Source: an uncultured Candidatus Melainabacteria bacterium
GTDB lineage: Bacteria > Cyanobacteriota > Vampirovibrionia > Gastranaerophilales > Gastranaerophilaceae
Reading direction: 5' to 3'
DNA: 64,000 nt
Assembly: GCA_934693235.1 (NCBI GenBank)
Contig: CAKUUY010000003.1
Location: forward strand, 68,072-132,071
Of the stretch, positions 1 through 9,611 are shown piece after piece. Both the position numbers and the translations under genes were made by a program. Below the pieces are notes generated by a model that saw only the letters and a list, made by a program, of their open reading frames with translations, was not told the DNA's origin and did no database searches. How positions within the stretch are numbered: the first letter of the stretch is position 1; the number at the start of each line of letters is the position of its first letter.

Positions 1-586
1 GTGATAGGATTTCTAATCTTTTTGAACGACTGTTTGATAGTTTTGCGATTGGAGTTTTTCGTACTAGTGTTGTCAAAACGGAACGCAATCCCATGTGACT
101 TAATGTAATAGCATCAGTTGGCATGTAATAGTACGAAATACCTTCTTTTCTAAGTTCCAAACCATTAATTCCGATTTCAAAGCGAGAGTCATCAAACCTT
201 TCTGAATTCAATTTTGACGGAGATACCGGGTGTCTATTAATAGCATATTCAATCATAATCCGACATTGGTTTTCGTTTGCAATATCAAATTCAGAAAATT
301 TTTTGTTTTTGCGCAGCATTTCAATATTTCGATTTAAAGTTGTTTCAAAATCTTGTCTTTTACTGCCATATCTGATAAATTTCTGCCCTGACTGGAAAAG
401 CGTAATATAAACAAGAGTTTCAGCTCTATCAAAATTTATAATTCCAGTTAAATCTAAGTCTTTAATGCTTATGTTTTTGCCGGTTATGAGTGAATTTCTA
501 ACTCTATGCAGAATTTTGTTTACAGGGGAAAAATCCTGTTTAAAAAAAGCTCTTTCTTTATCATTCTGTTCTTTGAAATCTAACAT
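1..586 (-). CDS. Unrecognised protein, C-terminal end beyond the window edge
   Basis: An open frame runs leftward from an ATG at 586 to the first base with no stop, giving about 195 residues of a larger protein. It begins MLDFKEQNDKERAFFKQDF and later contains RFEIGINGLELRKEGISYYY and SHMGLRSVLTTLVRKTP. The part seen is soluble, with no signal peptide or membrane segment. I do not recognise the family. It is divergent from smc, with about 120 bp between the two starts, so the gap must hold promoters for both. The unbroken frame and normal codon use make it a real gene; its function is unknown. Confidence 0.7.
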   Translation of the reverse strand, partial: MLDFKEQNDKERAFFKQDFSPVNKILHRVRNSLITGKNISIKDLDLTGIINFDRAETLVYITLFQSGQKFIRYGSKRQDFETTLNRNIEMLRKNKKFSEFDIANENQCRIMIEYAINRHPVSPSKLNSERFDDSRFEIGINGLELRKEGISYYYMPTDAITLSHMGLRSVLTTLVRKTPIAKLSNSRSKRLEILS

Positions 587-654
587 AAACGAATTTTATC
601 ATTAATCAAAAAACTTGGCAAATTATTGTGAAACGTAACAATTTCTTTAACCTT

Positions 655-683
655 TTGACATGCTTAAAAAGTTGTTGTTCAAT
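655..683 (+). promoter_or_regulatory. Probable promoter of the smc operon
   Basis: A perfect TTGACA (655-660) is followed after 17 bp by TTCAAT (678-683), a weak -10 that matches at four of six positions. It lies 27 bp upstream of the smc start. The spacing and the -35 are convincing; the -10 is not strong. Confidence 0.45.
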
Positions 684-709
684 AGATAATAAGACTTGGT
701 AGGGAATTT

Positions 710-3700
710 ATGTACATAAAACAGTTAGAGATAGATAATTTTAAATCATTTGCCAATAAATCGGAAATTCCGTTATTAAAAGGATTTACTACGGTTTCCG
801 GCCCAAACGGTTCAGGGAAAAGTAATATTATTGACAGTGTTTTGTTTGCCCTTGGGCTTGCCAACGCCAGTGAATTGCGTGCTGAAAATTTGTCTCACTT
901 TATTTCGACATATACAAAAAGAAATGACGCTTTTGTAAAAGTAACTTTTGGCGATACTGAAAATGGCGAAGATTTAAGTATTGGCAGAAAAATTAGAAAA
1001 ACTTCTCAAGGTTACGCAAGTACTTATTATATTAACGATAGTGTCACAACTTTAACCAATGTCCATGCTGTTCTTGAAAAATATAATGTCACTCCTAACA
1101 GCTATAACGTAATGATGCAGGGTGATGTAATGGGGATTACAAACTGTACTCCGAAAAATCGCCGTAAAATTATTGATGAAATTGCAGGTATTGCAGACTT
1201 TGACAGAAGAATAGAGCAGGCAACAAATGAATTAGAAACCGTAGAACAGAGAGTTGAGCGTTCTACTGTTATTTTGAATGAAGTTGATAATAGGCTTGAA
1301 CAACTAAAAGAAGAACGTGAGGTTGCTCTAAAATATCAAAAATTACGCGAAGAAAAACAAGGCCTTGAAAGTCAAGTAAGTAAAGTTCGTTTCTTTGATG
1401 TTAAAAAAAGTTTAGAAAAAGCACATGAAAATATTCTTGAATTTACAAAAAAGAAAAAGGAAGAAGAGGTTAAAAACAAGGATTTAGATGAGAGGTTAAA
1501 CCTAGTTAAACAGAAATATCAAGAAATTTCAGAACTTGTTAAAGAAAAAGGTGAAGCTCAACAGATTGAACTTAAAAAACAAGAAGAAGCTATAAAAGGT
1601 GAAATCGCTCGGAAAGAAAATGCAACAAATTACGCAGACAAACAGATTCATGACGGTTTGCGCTCTATTGAAAATGCGAAAAACGGAATAGAAAATTTCA
1701 AAAAGAAAATTGAAGATTTTAAGCTAAAAATTAAACTTAAAGATGATGAAATCGCAATAATAAAAGAAAATACTAAAACTCGTGAAGCGGAGCTTAAAAA
1801 GATTTTGGAAGATATGACGGGATTGAATGCGACAGCTGATCAACATATCGAAAAACGTAATAATTTAAGAAAGCAGCTTGAGGATTTGAAAGACGAAGAA
1901 ACTAAACTTATTCAAGCAAAACTTCCTTTAGAGAGTGAACTTAAAACTCTTCAAAGAGATTTGGAAGACGCAAAAGCAAAACTTGTAGAATTAACAGAAA
2001 TGAAAACCAATTTCGCTGCAAATCAAGATTTGAAGAAAACTCTCGTAGAGCAGTTGCAAAAAGAAATGGCTGATTTCAAAATTATTCAACAAAATGCAAT
2101 GCATGACCTTGATACAACTAAAAATGAAATTAGTGATTTGAACTATAATATTCAAATGGCTTCAAGAAAAATCGCTATTATGGAAACAAAAAAACAAATG
2201 GCAGAGGATTCGAATTTCGGTCGTGCGGTTGACACAATTATGAATGCCAAACTCAGAGGAGTTCATGCTCCATTAGTTAAACTTGGAACTGTTGATAAAG
2301 AGTATTCCGTTGCAATGGAAGTTGCCTTCGGAGGAAGAATGGCTCATATCGTTGTTGATGACGAACATGTTGCAGGTGTTGCAATTGAACTTTTGAAATC
2401 TTCTAATGCCGGTCGTGCAACCTTTATTCCTCTTAATAAAATAAAAAAAGCTCCGACAAGATTACAGTTGCCGAGGGATAAAGGTGTTATTGATTTCGCG
2501 ATAAATCTTGTCGATTTTGATGATGAATATATTGATGCGTTTTATTACGCTGTTGGCGATACTATTGTTGTTGAAGATTTAGAATCTGCGAAAAGACTTA
2601 TTGGTAAGTATAGAATGGTTACTCTCCAAGGAGAATTGCTTGAAAAATCCGGCTCAATGACAGGTGGTACCAGACTAAGAACAGGTTTGAGTTTTAGTCA
2701 AAATGATGATGATGAATTGAACAAATTTAAAGATAGATTGAAAGAGATGGAACAAAAGTTAGCCTCTTTAGAAAACAAAAAATCATCTTTAGAAGCTAAG
2801 TTAGAAGACGTTCGTGGAAAATATTCCGATTCATTAAGTGAATTTTCAAAATCTAAAGTTGAGCTTGACAACATGAATCAAAACTATGCAAATAGTGAAA
2901 ATATTTTGAAAGAAAAAGCTGATTTCGTTGCAGCTGCAGAACCAAGAGTTGTTGAATTGAATAATAAACTAGACAAACTGGAAGAAAAAAATGTCAAAAT
3001 TTATGATGATATGGCGGTTTGCCAAGAAGAAATTGAAGAAGTTGAAAAACTTATCAATGATAAGGATTTGAAAGATTTAAAAGAAAAAACAGAGGGTGTT
3101 GAAAACGAAATTAAGCGGTTGCAAACGAAATTAATGACGGCAGAAAACGATAAAAACGAACTCAATCGTCAAATATCTTTCCACGACAACTTGATAGAAA
3201 CTAAAAATGAAGAGATTACAAATATAGAACACAATAACGTAAAACTTGAAGAAGATAAAAAACGATACCAAAATGATATTGTAGAACTTAATAAAAAGAT
3301 GGAAATTCTTCATGAACAAATTGTCCAAATTGAAGAAAAACTTGGCAAGTTGTTGAAAGAGCGTGACGGAATAAATGCAGATTTGATTGAACTTGAAAAA
3401 CAAAAACATATCAAGGCTGCGGATATTGATAGAATTGCTGAACAAATTGAATCTTTCAAGGCTCGCAGAAGAGAACTTGAACCTCAACTTGAAAGCGCAA
3501 GAAAAGAACTTGAAGATTCAGGTGAAGATGTTTCAAAACTTGAACCGATTGAGATTTCTATAGAAGAAATTACTTCAAAAATTCAGCGTTTGGAAAAGAG
3601 AATGACTGAGTTAGGAGATGTTAATATGCGTGCACTTGCTGCTTATGATGAGGTTTTGGCTCGCCAAAGCGAATTGAAAGAACAGATAGAAACTCTTTCA

Positions 3701-4210
3701 AAAGAGCGTAAAGAAATCTTAGAAAGAATGCAGGGTTATGAGCAGTTGAAAAAAGAAACGTTTATGAAAACTTATAATCACATAAATGAAAACTTTAAAG
3801 AAGTGTTTCATCAGTTGTCAGAAGGTGAAGGAGAACTTAAATTGGAATGTCCTGCAGATCCGTTATCTGGCGGTATGACAATTGAGGCTCAGCCGAGAGA
3901 CAAAAAGTTACAAAGACTTGAAAGTATGTCAGGTGGCGAAAAATCGTTAACGGCTCTTGCGTTTGTTTTTGCAATTCAACGTTATATGCCGTCACCTTTC
4001 TATGCATTTGATGAAGTTGATGCAAGTTTGGACACAATGAATGTTGAACGTATCGCACAAATGGTGCAAAACCAATCAAAAGATACGCAATTTATAGTAG
4101 TTAGCCACAGACGCCCTATGATAGAATCAGCTAACAGAACGTTAGGAGTAACTCAAAAAGAAAAGGGTATTACTAAAGTTACAGGTATAAAACTAAGAGA
4201 CGAAGAATAA
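710..4210 (+). CDS. smc: Chromosome partition protein Smc
   Basis: Structural-maintenance-of-chromosomes ATPase, 1166 residues, the normal length for bacterial Smc. The Walker A motif GPNGSGKS is at residues 31-38. Two long coiled-coil arms flank a hinge at about 510-640 (GVHAPLVKLGTVDKEY onward). The C-terminal head has the ABC signature SMSGGEKS near 1072, Walker B with FDEVDASLD near 1096, and VVSHRRPM near 1130. Smc dimers with ScpA and ScpB form the ring that organises and segregates the chromosome. scpA starts 4 bp after the stop and scpB follows, so the whole complex is encoded in one operon. The ATG start sits just before the head domain, and the start MYIKQLEIDNFKSF is typical of the family. 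Confidence 0.97.
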   Translation: MYIKQLEIDNFKSFANKSEIPLLKGFTTVSGPNGSGKSNIIDSVLFALGLANASELRAENLSHFISTYTKRNDAFVKVTFGDTENGEDLSIGRKIRKTSQGYASTYYINDSVTTLTNVHAVLEKYNVTPNSYNVMMQGDVMGITNCTPKNRRKIIDEIAGIADFDRRIEQATNELETVEQRVERSTVILNEVDNRLEQLKEEREVALKYQKLREEKQGLESQVSKVRFFDVKKSLEKAHENILEFTKKKKEEEVKNKDLDERLNLVKQKYQEISELVKEKGEAQQIELKKQEEAIKGEIARKENATNYADKQIHDGLRSIENAKNGIENFKKKIEDFKLKIKLKDDEIAIIKENTKTREAELKKILEDMTGLNATADQHIEKRNNLRKQLEDLKDEETKLIQAKLPLESELKTLQRDLEDAKAKLVELTEMKTNFAANQDLKKTLVEQLQKEMADFKIIQQNAMHDLDTTKNEISDLNYNIQMASRKIAIMETKKQMAEDSNFGRAVDTIMNAKLRGVHAPLVKLGTVDKEYSVAMEVAFGGRMAHIVVDDEHVAGVAIELLKSSNAGRATFIPLNKIKKAPTRLQLPRDKGVIDFAINLVDFDDEYIDAFYYAVGDTIVVEDLESAKRLIGKYRMVTLQGELLEKSGSMTGGTRLRTGLSFSQNDDDELNKFKDRLKEMEQKLASLENKKSSLEAKLEDVRGKYSDSLSEFSKSKVELDNMNQNYANSENILKEKADFVAAAEPRVVELNNKLDKLEEKNVKIYDDMAVCQEEIEEVEKLINDKDLKDLKEKTEGVENEIKRLQTKLMTAENDKNELNRQISFHDNLIETKNEEITNIEHNNVKLEEDKKRYQNDIVELNKKMEILHEQIVQIEEKLGKLLKERDGINADLIELEKQKHIKAADIDRIAEQIESFKARRRELEPQLESARKELEDSGEDVSKLEPIEISIEEITSKIQRLEKRMTELGDVNMRALAAYDEVLARQSELKEQIETLSKERKEILERMQGYEQLKKETFMKTYNHINENFKEVFHQLSEGEGELKLECPADPLSGGMTIEAQPRDKKLQRLESMSGGEKSLTALAFVFAIQRYMPSPFYAFDEVDASLDTMNVERIAQMVQNQSKDTQFIVVSHRRPMIESANRTLGVTQKEKGITKVTGIKLRDEE

Positions 4211-4214
4211 GGAT

Positions 4215-5048
4215 ATGAGTACAGAAGCGGCATTAAATTATAATATGGATTTACCTGATTTGGGGTTAACCAAAGATGGAAAAACAAAAAGTGAGGGGAT
4301 TGGAATCTTAGTCGATATGGCCAAAGCCGGAAAGATTGATCCTTGGAATATTGATATTGTTGATGTTACAGACAAATACCTCGCTCACATGATTGATATG
4401 AAGTCTCAAAACCTTAGAGTGACAGGTAGAACTTTCCTTTTTGCAGCTGTACTTTTAAAGCTTAAATCAAATGTCCTTGAGGGAATTAATATAAACCAAT
4501 TTGACTCTGAACCTGAAGATAATTTGGAATACGATGATGACGGTTTTATTGTTGATTATGGAGAAGATGATTATGTGCCGACTAATAATGTTATCTCCAT
4601 TGACGAAGTGTTGCAACGTAGAACAAGTGTTCGTTTAAATCACAACAGAGTTGTAACTTTGAAAGACTTGATTAGACAGTTGCAATTTTATGAAAAATTG
4701 GAACATAAACAATCATTGAAAAGTGCTCATGAACGAGCAAAACGCAGAGTTCAATCATATTCAAGATTAACTCCTAATGATATCGTTAATCTTGCGCATG
4801 AAGAATATATTGAGAGTTGTGTTCAATCATTAAAGGAAAATTTATCTCAAATTTTTGAAAAAAATGATAAAATAGAATTAAATGAACTTACTCTTTTGGG
4901 AATGGATAGAATTAGTGCATATATTGCTCTATTATTCTTGACAGCAGAGTCAGATTATGAATTACAACAAGATGAATTTTATTCAGATTTGTATGTGGTA
5001 AAAGGTGGAGAAAAACATGAAGATGGAACAGTTGAAATCCAGAATTGA
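4215..5048 (+). CDS. scpA: Segregation and condensation protein A
   Basis: Kleisin subunit of the Smc-ScpAB complex, 277 residues. The N-terminal part has the family string GILVDMAKAGKIDPWNIDIVDVT, which forms the helical Smc-neck binding domain, followed by RTFLFAAVLLKLKS. A very acidic linker at about 95-120 (EPEDNLEYDDDGF, YGEDDY) is longer than in many homologues. The C-terminal winged-helix part, which contacts the Smc head, covers about 195-270. It begins 4 bp after the smc stop, and its 3' end overlaps the start of scpB by 32 bp, so the two are translationally coupled. Confidence 0.95.
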   Translation: MSTEAALNYNMDLPDLGLTKDGKTKSEGIGILVDMAKAGKIDPWNIDIVDVTDKYLAHMIDMKSQNLRVTGRTFLFAAVLLKLKSNVLEGININQFDSEPEDNLEYDDDGFIVDYGEDDYVPTNNVISIDEVLQRRTSVRLNHNRVVTLKDLIRQLQFYEKLEHKQSLKSAHERAKRRVQSYSRLTPNDIVNLAHEEYIESCVQSLKENLSQIFEKNDKIELNELTLLGMDRISAYIALLFLTAESDYELQQDEFYSDLYVVKGGEKHEDGTVEIQN

Positions 5049-5550
5049 GGCTGTTTTATTCATAACAGCAAGAGCAGTTTCATTAGACGAAATTGCCGTT
5101 ATTCTTGGAGAAGAAAAGGAAACAATCGAAGAAGCTATATTAGAGTTGATAATGGATTATTCAACTCGAGATGGAGCTTTAGAAATTGATGATGAAAACG
5201 GATATATTTTGCAAGTTAAAGAAGACTATATGGATTTAGTGGAACTTCTTTGTCCGGTTGATTTAAAACCGGCAGTTTTGAGAACATTGTCAGTAATTGC
5301 TTTAAAAGAACCTATTCGTCAAACTGATTTAAAAGAATTGAGAGGCTCAATGGCTTATGAACATGTTCAAGAGTTAGTTGAAAAGGGACTTGTTTCAAAG
5401 ACAAGAGATAAGAACGGAAGAAGTTTTAACTTAAAAACAACTCCAAAATTTGCAGAATATTTTAAACTAAAGGGCGATACTCGCTCTCTTGCCAAAATTT
5501 TAGAAATAGACAAAGGCATTAAAGATGGCTCAAATCAACAACAATCATAG
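5017..5550 (+). CDS. scpB: Segregation and condensation protein B
   Basis: Winged-helix protein that dimerises on the ScpA linker in the Smc complex. It begins MKMEQLKSRIEAVLFITARA, the usual ScpB opening, and continues with two winged-helix domains including LRTLSVIALKEPIRQTDLKE and VQELVEKGLVSKTRDKNGR, about 177 residues in all. I chose the ATG at 5017 because AAAGGTGGAG ends 6 bp upstream of it. A GTG at 5005 in the same frame would add four residues, but the ribosome binding site would then lie inside the coding region. The gene overlaps scpA at its 5' end and the metzincin gene at its 3' end. Confidence 0.94.
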   Translation: MKMEQLKSRIEAVLFITARAVSLDEIAVILGEEKETIEEAILELIMDYSTRDGALEIDDENGYILQVKEDYMDLVELLCPVDLKPAVLRTLSVIALKEPIRQTDLKELRGSMAYEHVQELVEKGLVSKTRDKNGRSFNLKTTPKFAEYFKLKGDTRSLAKILEIDKGIKDGSNQQQS

Positions 5551-6886
5551 AAAAATAACTATATTAATTTGTTTGTTTGCGATTGTATTTGGATTGGTAT
5601 TCAAGGTAATGCCATGTTTTTACTATTGGCAAGGGCAAAATGCTATAAAAAAAGAGGATTATGTTGCGGCTAGAAAATTTTTGAAAAATGCTGTTTTTCT
5701 AAATCCTTATAATAAAGATTACAGGTATTTTTATGTAAAAGCTTTAACAAATTTGTCGCCTAGTTATACCATACAGAAGGAGGTCTTTGAAATAGCCTCC
5801 GGAAATCAACAGGATAGCGCACAACAAGTTGCGCAAAATGAAGTTAATGAGTGGCTGAGGGCTATTTTAACAAATATTGGCGATAATTATATTGAACAAG
5901 CTCCAATGGATAAAGGAATATTACGTTGGGATACAAATAAGTTTCCACTAAAAGTTTTTATCGTTGAAAATCAAAAAACAGAAGTGCCCCTATATTACAA
6001 AACAGAGGTGTTAAGAGCTTTTAGTCAGTGGCAATCTTCGACTGGATTTATAACGTTTGCAACAACAGACAATATTTCAAATGCGGATATAATAATTGAA
6101 ATATTAAATCCTCCTGCGAATACTTGTAATGAAAGGGAATGCAAATATGTTGTAGGTTTCACAACGCCTGATTACAAAGGCGAAATTTTAAATAAGATGA
6201 AAATTACGTTATATTCTAAAGATCCTAATGGAAATTTCTTTTCGGACAAAGAGTTGTACAATACAATTTTACACGAAATCGGTCATGCTCTTGGGATAAT
6301 GGGGCATAGTTACAGTACGGAAGATTTAATGTATATGGCAACGGATGATACTGCAAGTTTTTATGCACCTTATAGAAGTTCTTTTCAATATTTGTCATCT
6401 AAGGATTTGAATACTATTCGTTTGCTTTATAAATTAGCTCCTACAATTACAAATACTTCTCAAAAAGATTTAAAAACAAAAGGGTTGATATATGCACCAA
6501 TTGTTTTAGGTACTTCAAATCAAATGTCGTTAAGAAAATTGAAAGAGGCTCAAAATTATATTAAAAATGCTCCGGATATTTCCGGAGGATATGTTGATTT
6601 AGGTATCGCATATTCTGAACTTAACAGGACAAGTGATGCTATAAAGGCGTTAGAAACTGCTTATAATTTGGCAAAAACAAATGAGGATAAATATATTGTT
6701 TGCTATAATCTTGCTGCAATATACACAAATGCGAATAAGCTTGATGTAGCTTTGGAATATGCAAAGGAAGCACAACAAATGTCAAATGATGATGATATAA
6801 AAGAACTGATTTCTAACATAGAACACGCAAAACAATCGAAAAGTTCCGCTTTTAAGGGGCGTTTGAATGTAAATTTTAATAACTGA
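5525..6886 (+). CDS. Membrane-anchored metzincin-like zinc protease with TPR tail
   Basis: 453 residues. A single hydrophobic segment at about 10-32 anchors the protein, and the rest is probably outside the cytoplasm. The zinc-protease motif HEIGHALGIMGHS at about 249-261 matches the metzincin pattern HExxHxxGxxH. DLMYMAT just after it may be the Met-turn, which suggests a matrixin/M10-like fold. The C-terminal third carries tetratricopeptide-like helices (GYVDLGIAYSELNRTSDAI, YNLAAIYTNANKLDVALEYA). A short TPR-like stretch also follows the anchor (ALKNAVFLNPYNKDYR-like). The start overlaps scpB by 26 bp, so it belongs to the smc-scpAB transcript. The substrate cannot be read from the sequence. 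Confidence 0.85.
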   Translation: MAQINNNHRKITILICLFAIVFGLVFKVMPCFYYWQGQNAIKKEDYVAARKFLKNAVFLNPYNKDYRYFYVKALTNLSPSYTIQKEVFEIASGNQQDSAQQVAQNEVNEWLRAILTNIGDNYIEQAPMDKGILRWDTNKFPLKVFIVENQKTEVPLYYKTEVLRAFSQWQSSTGFITFATTDNISNADIIIEILNPPANTCNERECKYVVGFTTPDYKGEILNKMKITLYSKDPNGNFFSDKELYNTILHEIGHALGIMGHSYSTEDLMYMATDDTASFYAPYRSSFQYLSSKDLNTIRLLYKLAPTITNTSQKDLKTKGLIYAPIVLGTSNQMSLRKLKEAQNYIKNAPDISGGYVDLGIAYSELNRTSDAIKALETAYNLAKTNEDKYIVCYNLAAIYTNANKLDVALEYAKEAQQMSNDDDIKELISNIEHAKQSKSSAFKGRLNVNFNN

Positions 6887-6932
6887 CAAAAATTTTTTTT
6901 TAGGAGTTTTAAATTGAAAAAAGAGGTTTTGT

Positions 6933-7553
6933 ATGATTTCTTCAGTGAACAATAATAATCCTTCTTTTACAAGTGTAATTCCTGTTAAGGTAGTTTTAGA
7001 TGGAATAGAAGTGTATAGTCCAAAGTACACTCGCCCTGCGACTCAAAAATTAACAAAAATTTTAACCGGGCCAGTTAAAGATGATGAAAAGATGTTAGAA
7101 ATTGTTAGAAAATTTGCACAACATGATCCGGATTATGACTATACTCTAGGAATGTATGGTGCTCAAAAATGGGGAAATTCCAAAAAACATCAACCGTCAG
7201 ATTTTTTTAGGTGTATTGTTGATGTAACAGGAACTTATTTGTTTACAGGCTTGCAAGCAAATAAGTTAAAAGAAATTGGAAAAATTCTCGGAAAAGCTCA
7301 ACGGTCTTGCAAAGAACAAAAAGTTTTAACAAATTTTGAACTTCAATGTGCCAAAAGAAGTTATAGTTACAAAATATGGGATTTTCTTCATGCTGCAAAA
7401 ATAAGACTTACAGAGGGCTTTGATAAGGGAACCAAACAAAGGTGCGGAGACCAAGTCGCTTTGTGTTTACGTATGTCGAGTAATAAAAAATACGGACAGG
7501 TTGGCTTTAAAATGGAATTGGATGATGTTTCTTTTCCAAAAGTAACTCCTTAA
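6933..7553 (+). CDS. Unrecognised protein with N-terminal PSFTS motif
   Basis: 206 residues, no family recognised. The start MISSVNNNNPSFTSVIPVKV carries the short Phe-centred motif also found at the beginning of four other proteins in this window. The rest is soluble and basic, with several cysteines, and has no signal peptide or membrane helix. AGAGG lies 7 bp before the ATG. A second ribosome-binding-like AGGAG at 6902-6906 precedes a TTG that would make a 13-codon peptide overlapping this start in another frame, perhaps a translational leader. No strong terminator separates it from the metzincin gene. Confidence 0.75.
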   Translation: MISSVNNNNPSFTSVIPVKVVLDGIEVYSPKYTRPATQKLTKILTGPVKDDEKMLEIVRKFAQHDPDYDYTLGMYGAQKWGNSKKHQPSDFFRCIVDVTGTYLFTGLQANKLKEIGKILGKAQRSCKEQKVLTNFELQCAKRSYSYKIWDFLHAAKIRLTEGFDKGTKQRCGDQVALCLRMSSNKKYGQVGFKMELDDVSFPKVTP

Positions 7554-7581
7554 CAAATACTTCACAAACTCTTTAAAAATC

Positions 7582-7613
7582 AACCAGTTTGGGTTAAATT
7601 TAATTGGTTGACT
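7582..7613. repeat. Stem-loop between the PSFTS gene and the FAD oxidoreductase
   Basis: Inverted repeat TCAACCA / TGGTTGA around an AT-rich loop of about 18 bases. It has no T-tract, so it is not a clear terminator. It may be a weak terminator or part of the leader of the next gene. Confidence 0.3.
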
Positions 7614-7634
7614 AGATAAAATTGGAGATATGAA

Positions 7635-9011
7635 ATGTATAATGTAGCTATTATTGGAGCAGGGCCGGCCGGTATTTTTGCGGCTTTAGAAATTACAAAG
7701 CTTAAACCGAATTGGAAAGTTGTTTTAATTGAAAAAGGGCAAAGAATTGAAAAGAGAAAATGTTTGCTTCGAGAAGGCTATGCAAAATGTCCGACTTGTA
7801 AAAAATGTGGCTTGTTATGCGGTTGGGGTGGAGCCGGAGCTTTTTCTGATGGAAAATTAACTCTTACTCCTGATGTTGGAGGTCACTTGGTTGACTATAT
7901 GGATAGAAGACAAGTTGAAGATTTGATTGCTTATGCTGATCAATTATATCTTGATTATGGCGCAACAGAAGAAGTTTTCGGTACTGATATGAAGATCTTT
8001 CAAGAGCTTGAGAGACAAGCTGTTCTTGCGGAGTTAAAACTTGTTCATTCTCCGGTCAGACACTTAGGAACAGAAAGAAGTCTTAATGTTCTTAAAAATA
8101 TGCAAGACTATTTGAATGATAGAATTACTATTTTAAACGATGTTTGTGCTCAATCATTGATTGTAGAGTGTGAACAAGTTAAAGGAATTGTTCTTGATAA
8201 TGGTGAAACAATAAAGGCAGAATATACAATTGTTGCTCCTGGCAGAGAGGGAGCTGATTGGTTAACTCAAGAATTTGCAAAACATAAAATTGGTATGGTT
8301 AATAATGCTGTAGATGTCGGAGTTCGAGTTGAACTTCCGGCTCCTGTATTTGAACCGCTAACAGACAAATTGTACGAATCAAAATTGATTTATCACTCTC
8401 CTACATTCGGAGATGAAGTTAGAACATTTTGTATGAACCCGAATGGTGAAGTTGTTCAAGAAAATTATAACGGTATTTCAACGGTAAATGGTCACAGTTA
8501 TGCTGAAAAAACAACAAATAATACGAATTTTGCATTGTTGGTAAGTGAAAAATTTACAGAACCGTTCAAAGAACCTATTCAGTATGGTCAACATATTGCA
8601 AGGCTTGCAAACATGTTAGCCGGTGGAATTTTGGTTCAAAGGTTTGGAGATTTGCTTGACGGCAGACGTTCTACTCCGGAAAGAATTAAATCAAGCATAA
8701 TCAAACCGACACTTACTTGTGCGACTCCGGGAGATTTGAGTTTGGTAATTCCTTACAGACAAATGACAAGTATTATTGAAATGTTGCAAGCTCTTGATAA
8801 AGTTTGCCCGGGAACAGCTTCAAGATATACTCTTCTTTATGGTATTGAAGTTAAATTCTACTCAGCTAGAGTGAAATTGACAAATAACCTAGAAACAGAG
8901 GGTGTTAAAAACTTGTTTGCAATTGGTGATGGTGCAGGAGTTACGAGAGGCTTAATTCAAGCTTCAGCGTCCGGAGTTCACGCTGCAAGAACAATTTGCG
9001 AAAGAGGTTAA
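7635..9011 (+). CDS. FAD-dependent oxidoreductase (COG2509-like)
   Basis: 458 residues. The dinucleotide-binding motif GAGPAG is at residues 8-13 and an acidic end of the second strand is at VVLIEKG. A cysteine-rich stretch CPTCKKCGLLCGWGGAGAF follows at about 53-72 and may hold a metal site or redox disulfide. The C-terminal flavin motif is NLFAIGDGAGVTRGLIQASASG. Family members are soluble FAD-dependent dehydrogenases of largely unknown substrate, widespread in anaerobes. GGAG lies 7 bp before the ATG. The gene is closed by a strong terminator. Confidence 0.88.
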   Translation: MYNVAIIGAGPAGIFAALEITKLKPNWKVVLIEKGQRIEKRKCLLREGYAKCPTCKKCGLLCGWGGAGAFSDGKLTLTPDVGGHLVDYMDRRQVEDLIAYADQLYLDYGATEEVFGTDMKIFQELERQAVLAELKLVHSPVRHLGTERSLNVLKNMQDYLNDRITILNDVCAQSLIVECEQVKGIVLDNGETIKAEYTIVAPGREGADWLTQEFAKHKIGMVNNAVDVGVRVELPAPVFEPLTDKLYESKLIYHSPTFGDEVRTFCMNPNGEVVQENYNGISTVNGHSYAEKTTNNTNFALLVSEKFTEPFKEPIQYGQHIARLANMLAGGILVQRFGDLLDGRRSTPERIKSSIIKPTLTCATPGDLSLVIPYRQMTSIIEMLQALDKVCPGTASRYTLLYGIEVKFYSARVKLTNNLETEGVKNLFAIGDGAGVTRGLIQASASGVHAARTICERG

Positions 9012-9023
9012 AACAATTAAAAG

Positions 9024-9059
9024 AAAATACTCTCGACTCTTTGGTTGAGAGTATTTTTT
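9024..9059 (+). terminator. Intrinsic terminator after the FAD oxidoreductase
   Basis: AAAATACTCTC pairs with GAGAGTATTTT around a short loop and is followed by a run of T. It ends just before the ribosome binding site of the next gene, so read-through could still supply that gene. Confidence 0.85.
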
Positions 9060-9070
9060 AGGAGAAAATT

Positions 9071-9541
9071 ATGGAACATAAAACAAATGTAATGCGCGAA
9101 CTCGATAAACTTAAAATAAAATATAATTTTTACAGTTATTTAGGAACAGATGCGGTGAGTGGAGTTGATGTTGCTGCTGCCCTAAATCAAAATCCTGATA
9201 GGGTTTTTAAAACGCTTGTAACGGTCGGGAAGTCTAGTAAACACTATGTTTTTATGATTCCGGTAGCCAAAGAGTTAAATTTAAAAAAAGCAGCTAAAAG
9301 TGTTGGAGAAAAATCTGTTGAAATGATTAAATCTAAGGAATTGTTACCATTGACTGGTTATATACATGGTGGTTGTTCTCCGGTTGGAATGAAAAAGTTT
9401 TTTACAACAACAATACACGAATCTGCTAAAAATTTTGAGACAATAATGTTTAGTGGTGGAAAGATAGGATATCAAGTTGAAATGGGGCTAGAGGAGTTGT
9501 CTAAAGTTATAGTATTCAATTTGGCAGATATAATTGAATAG
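9071..9541 (+). CDS. ybaK: Cys-tRNA(Pro) deacylase, YbaK/EbsC family
   Basis: 156 residues, full length for the family. The fold is indicated by LDKLKIKYNFYSY, ALNQNPDRVFKTLVTVGKSS (with the conserved Lys of the active site), YVFMIPVAKELNLKKAAK and LTGYIHGGCSPVGMKK. YbaK proteins hydrolyse cysteine wrongly attached to tRNA-Pro, a trans-editing step in translation quality control. The TAGGAG ribosome binding site is 6 bp upstream of the ATG. It is a single gene between a terminator and the promoter of pilC. Confidence 0.93.
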   Translation: MEHKTNVMRELDKLKIKYNFYSYLGTDAVSGVDVAAALNQNPDRVFKTLVTVGKSSKHYVFMIPVAKELNLKKAAKSVGEKSVEMIKSKELLPLTGYIHGGCSPVGMKKFFTTTIHESAKNFETIMFSGGKIGYQVEMGLEELSKVIVFNLADIIE

Positions 9542-9563
9542 TGGTAGTAAAAATATTTCTTCC

Positions 9564-9592
9564 TTGCTATTTTTTACAAAATATTATATTAT
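9564..9592 (+). promoter_or_regulatory. Probable promoter of the PilC/GspF gene
   Basis: TTGCTA (9564-9569), 17 bp, then TATTAT (9587-9592). The predicted transcript would start about 12 bp before the ATG of the type II secretion F protein. Confidence 0.5.
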
Positions 9593-9611
9593 ATCTTTGG
9601 ATTAATTGGTT

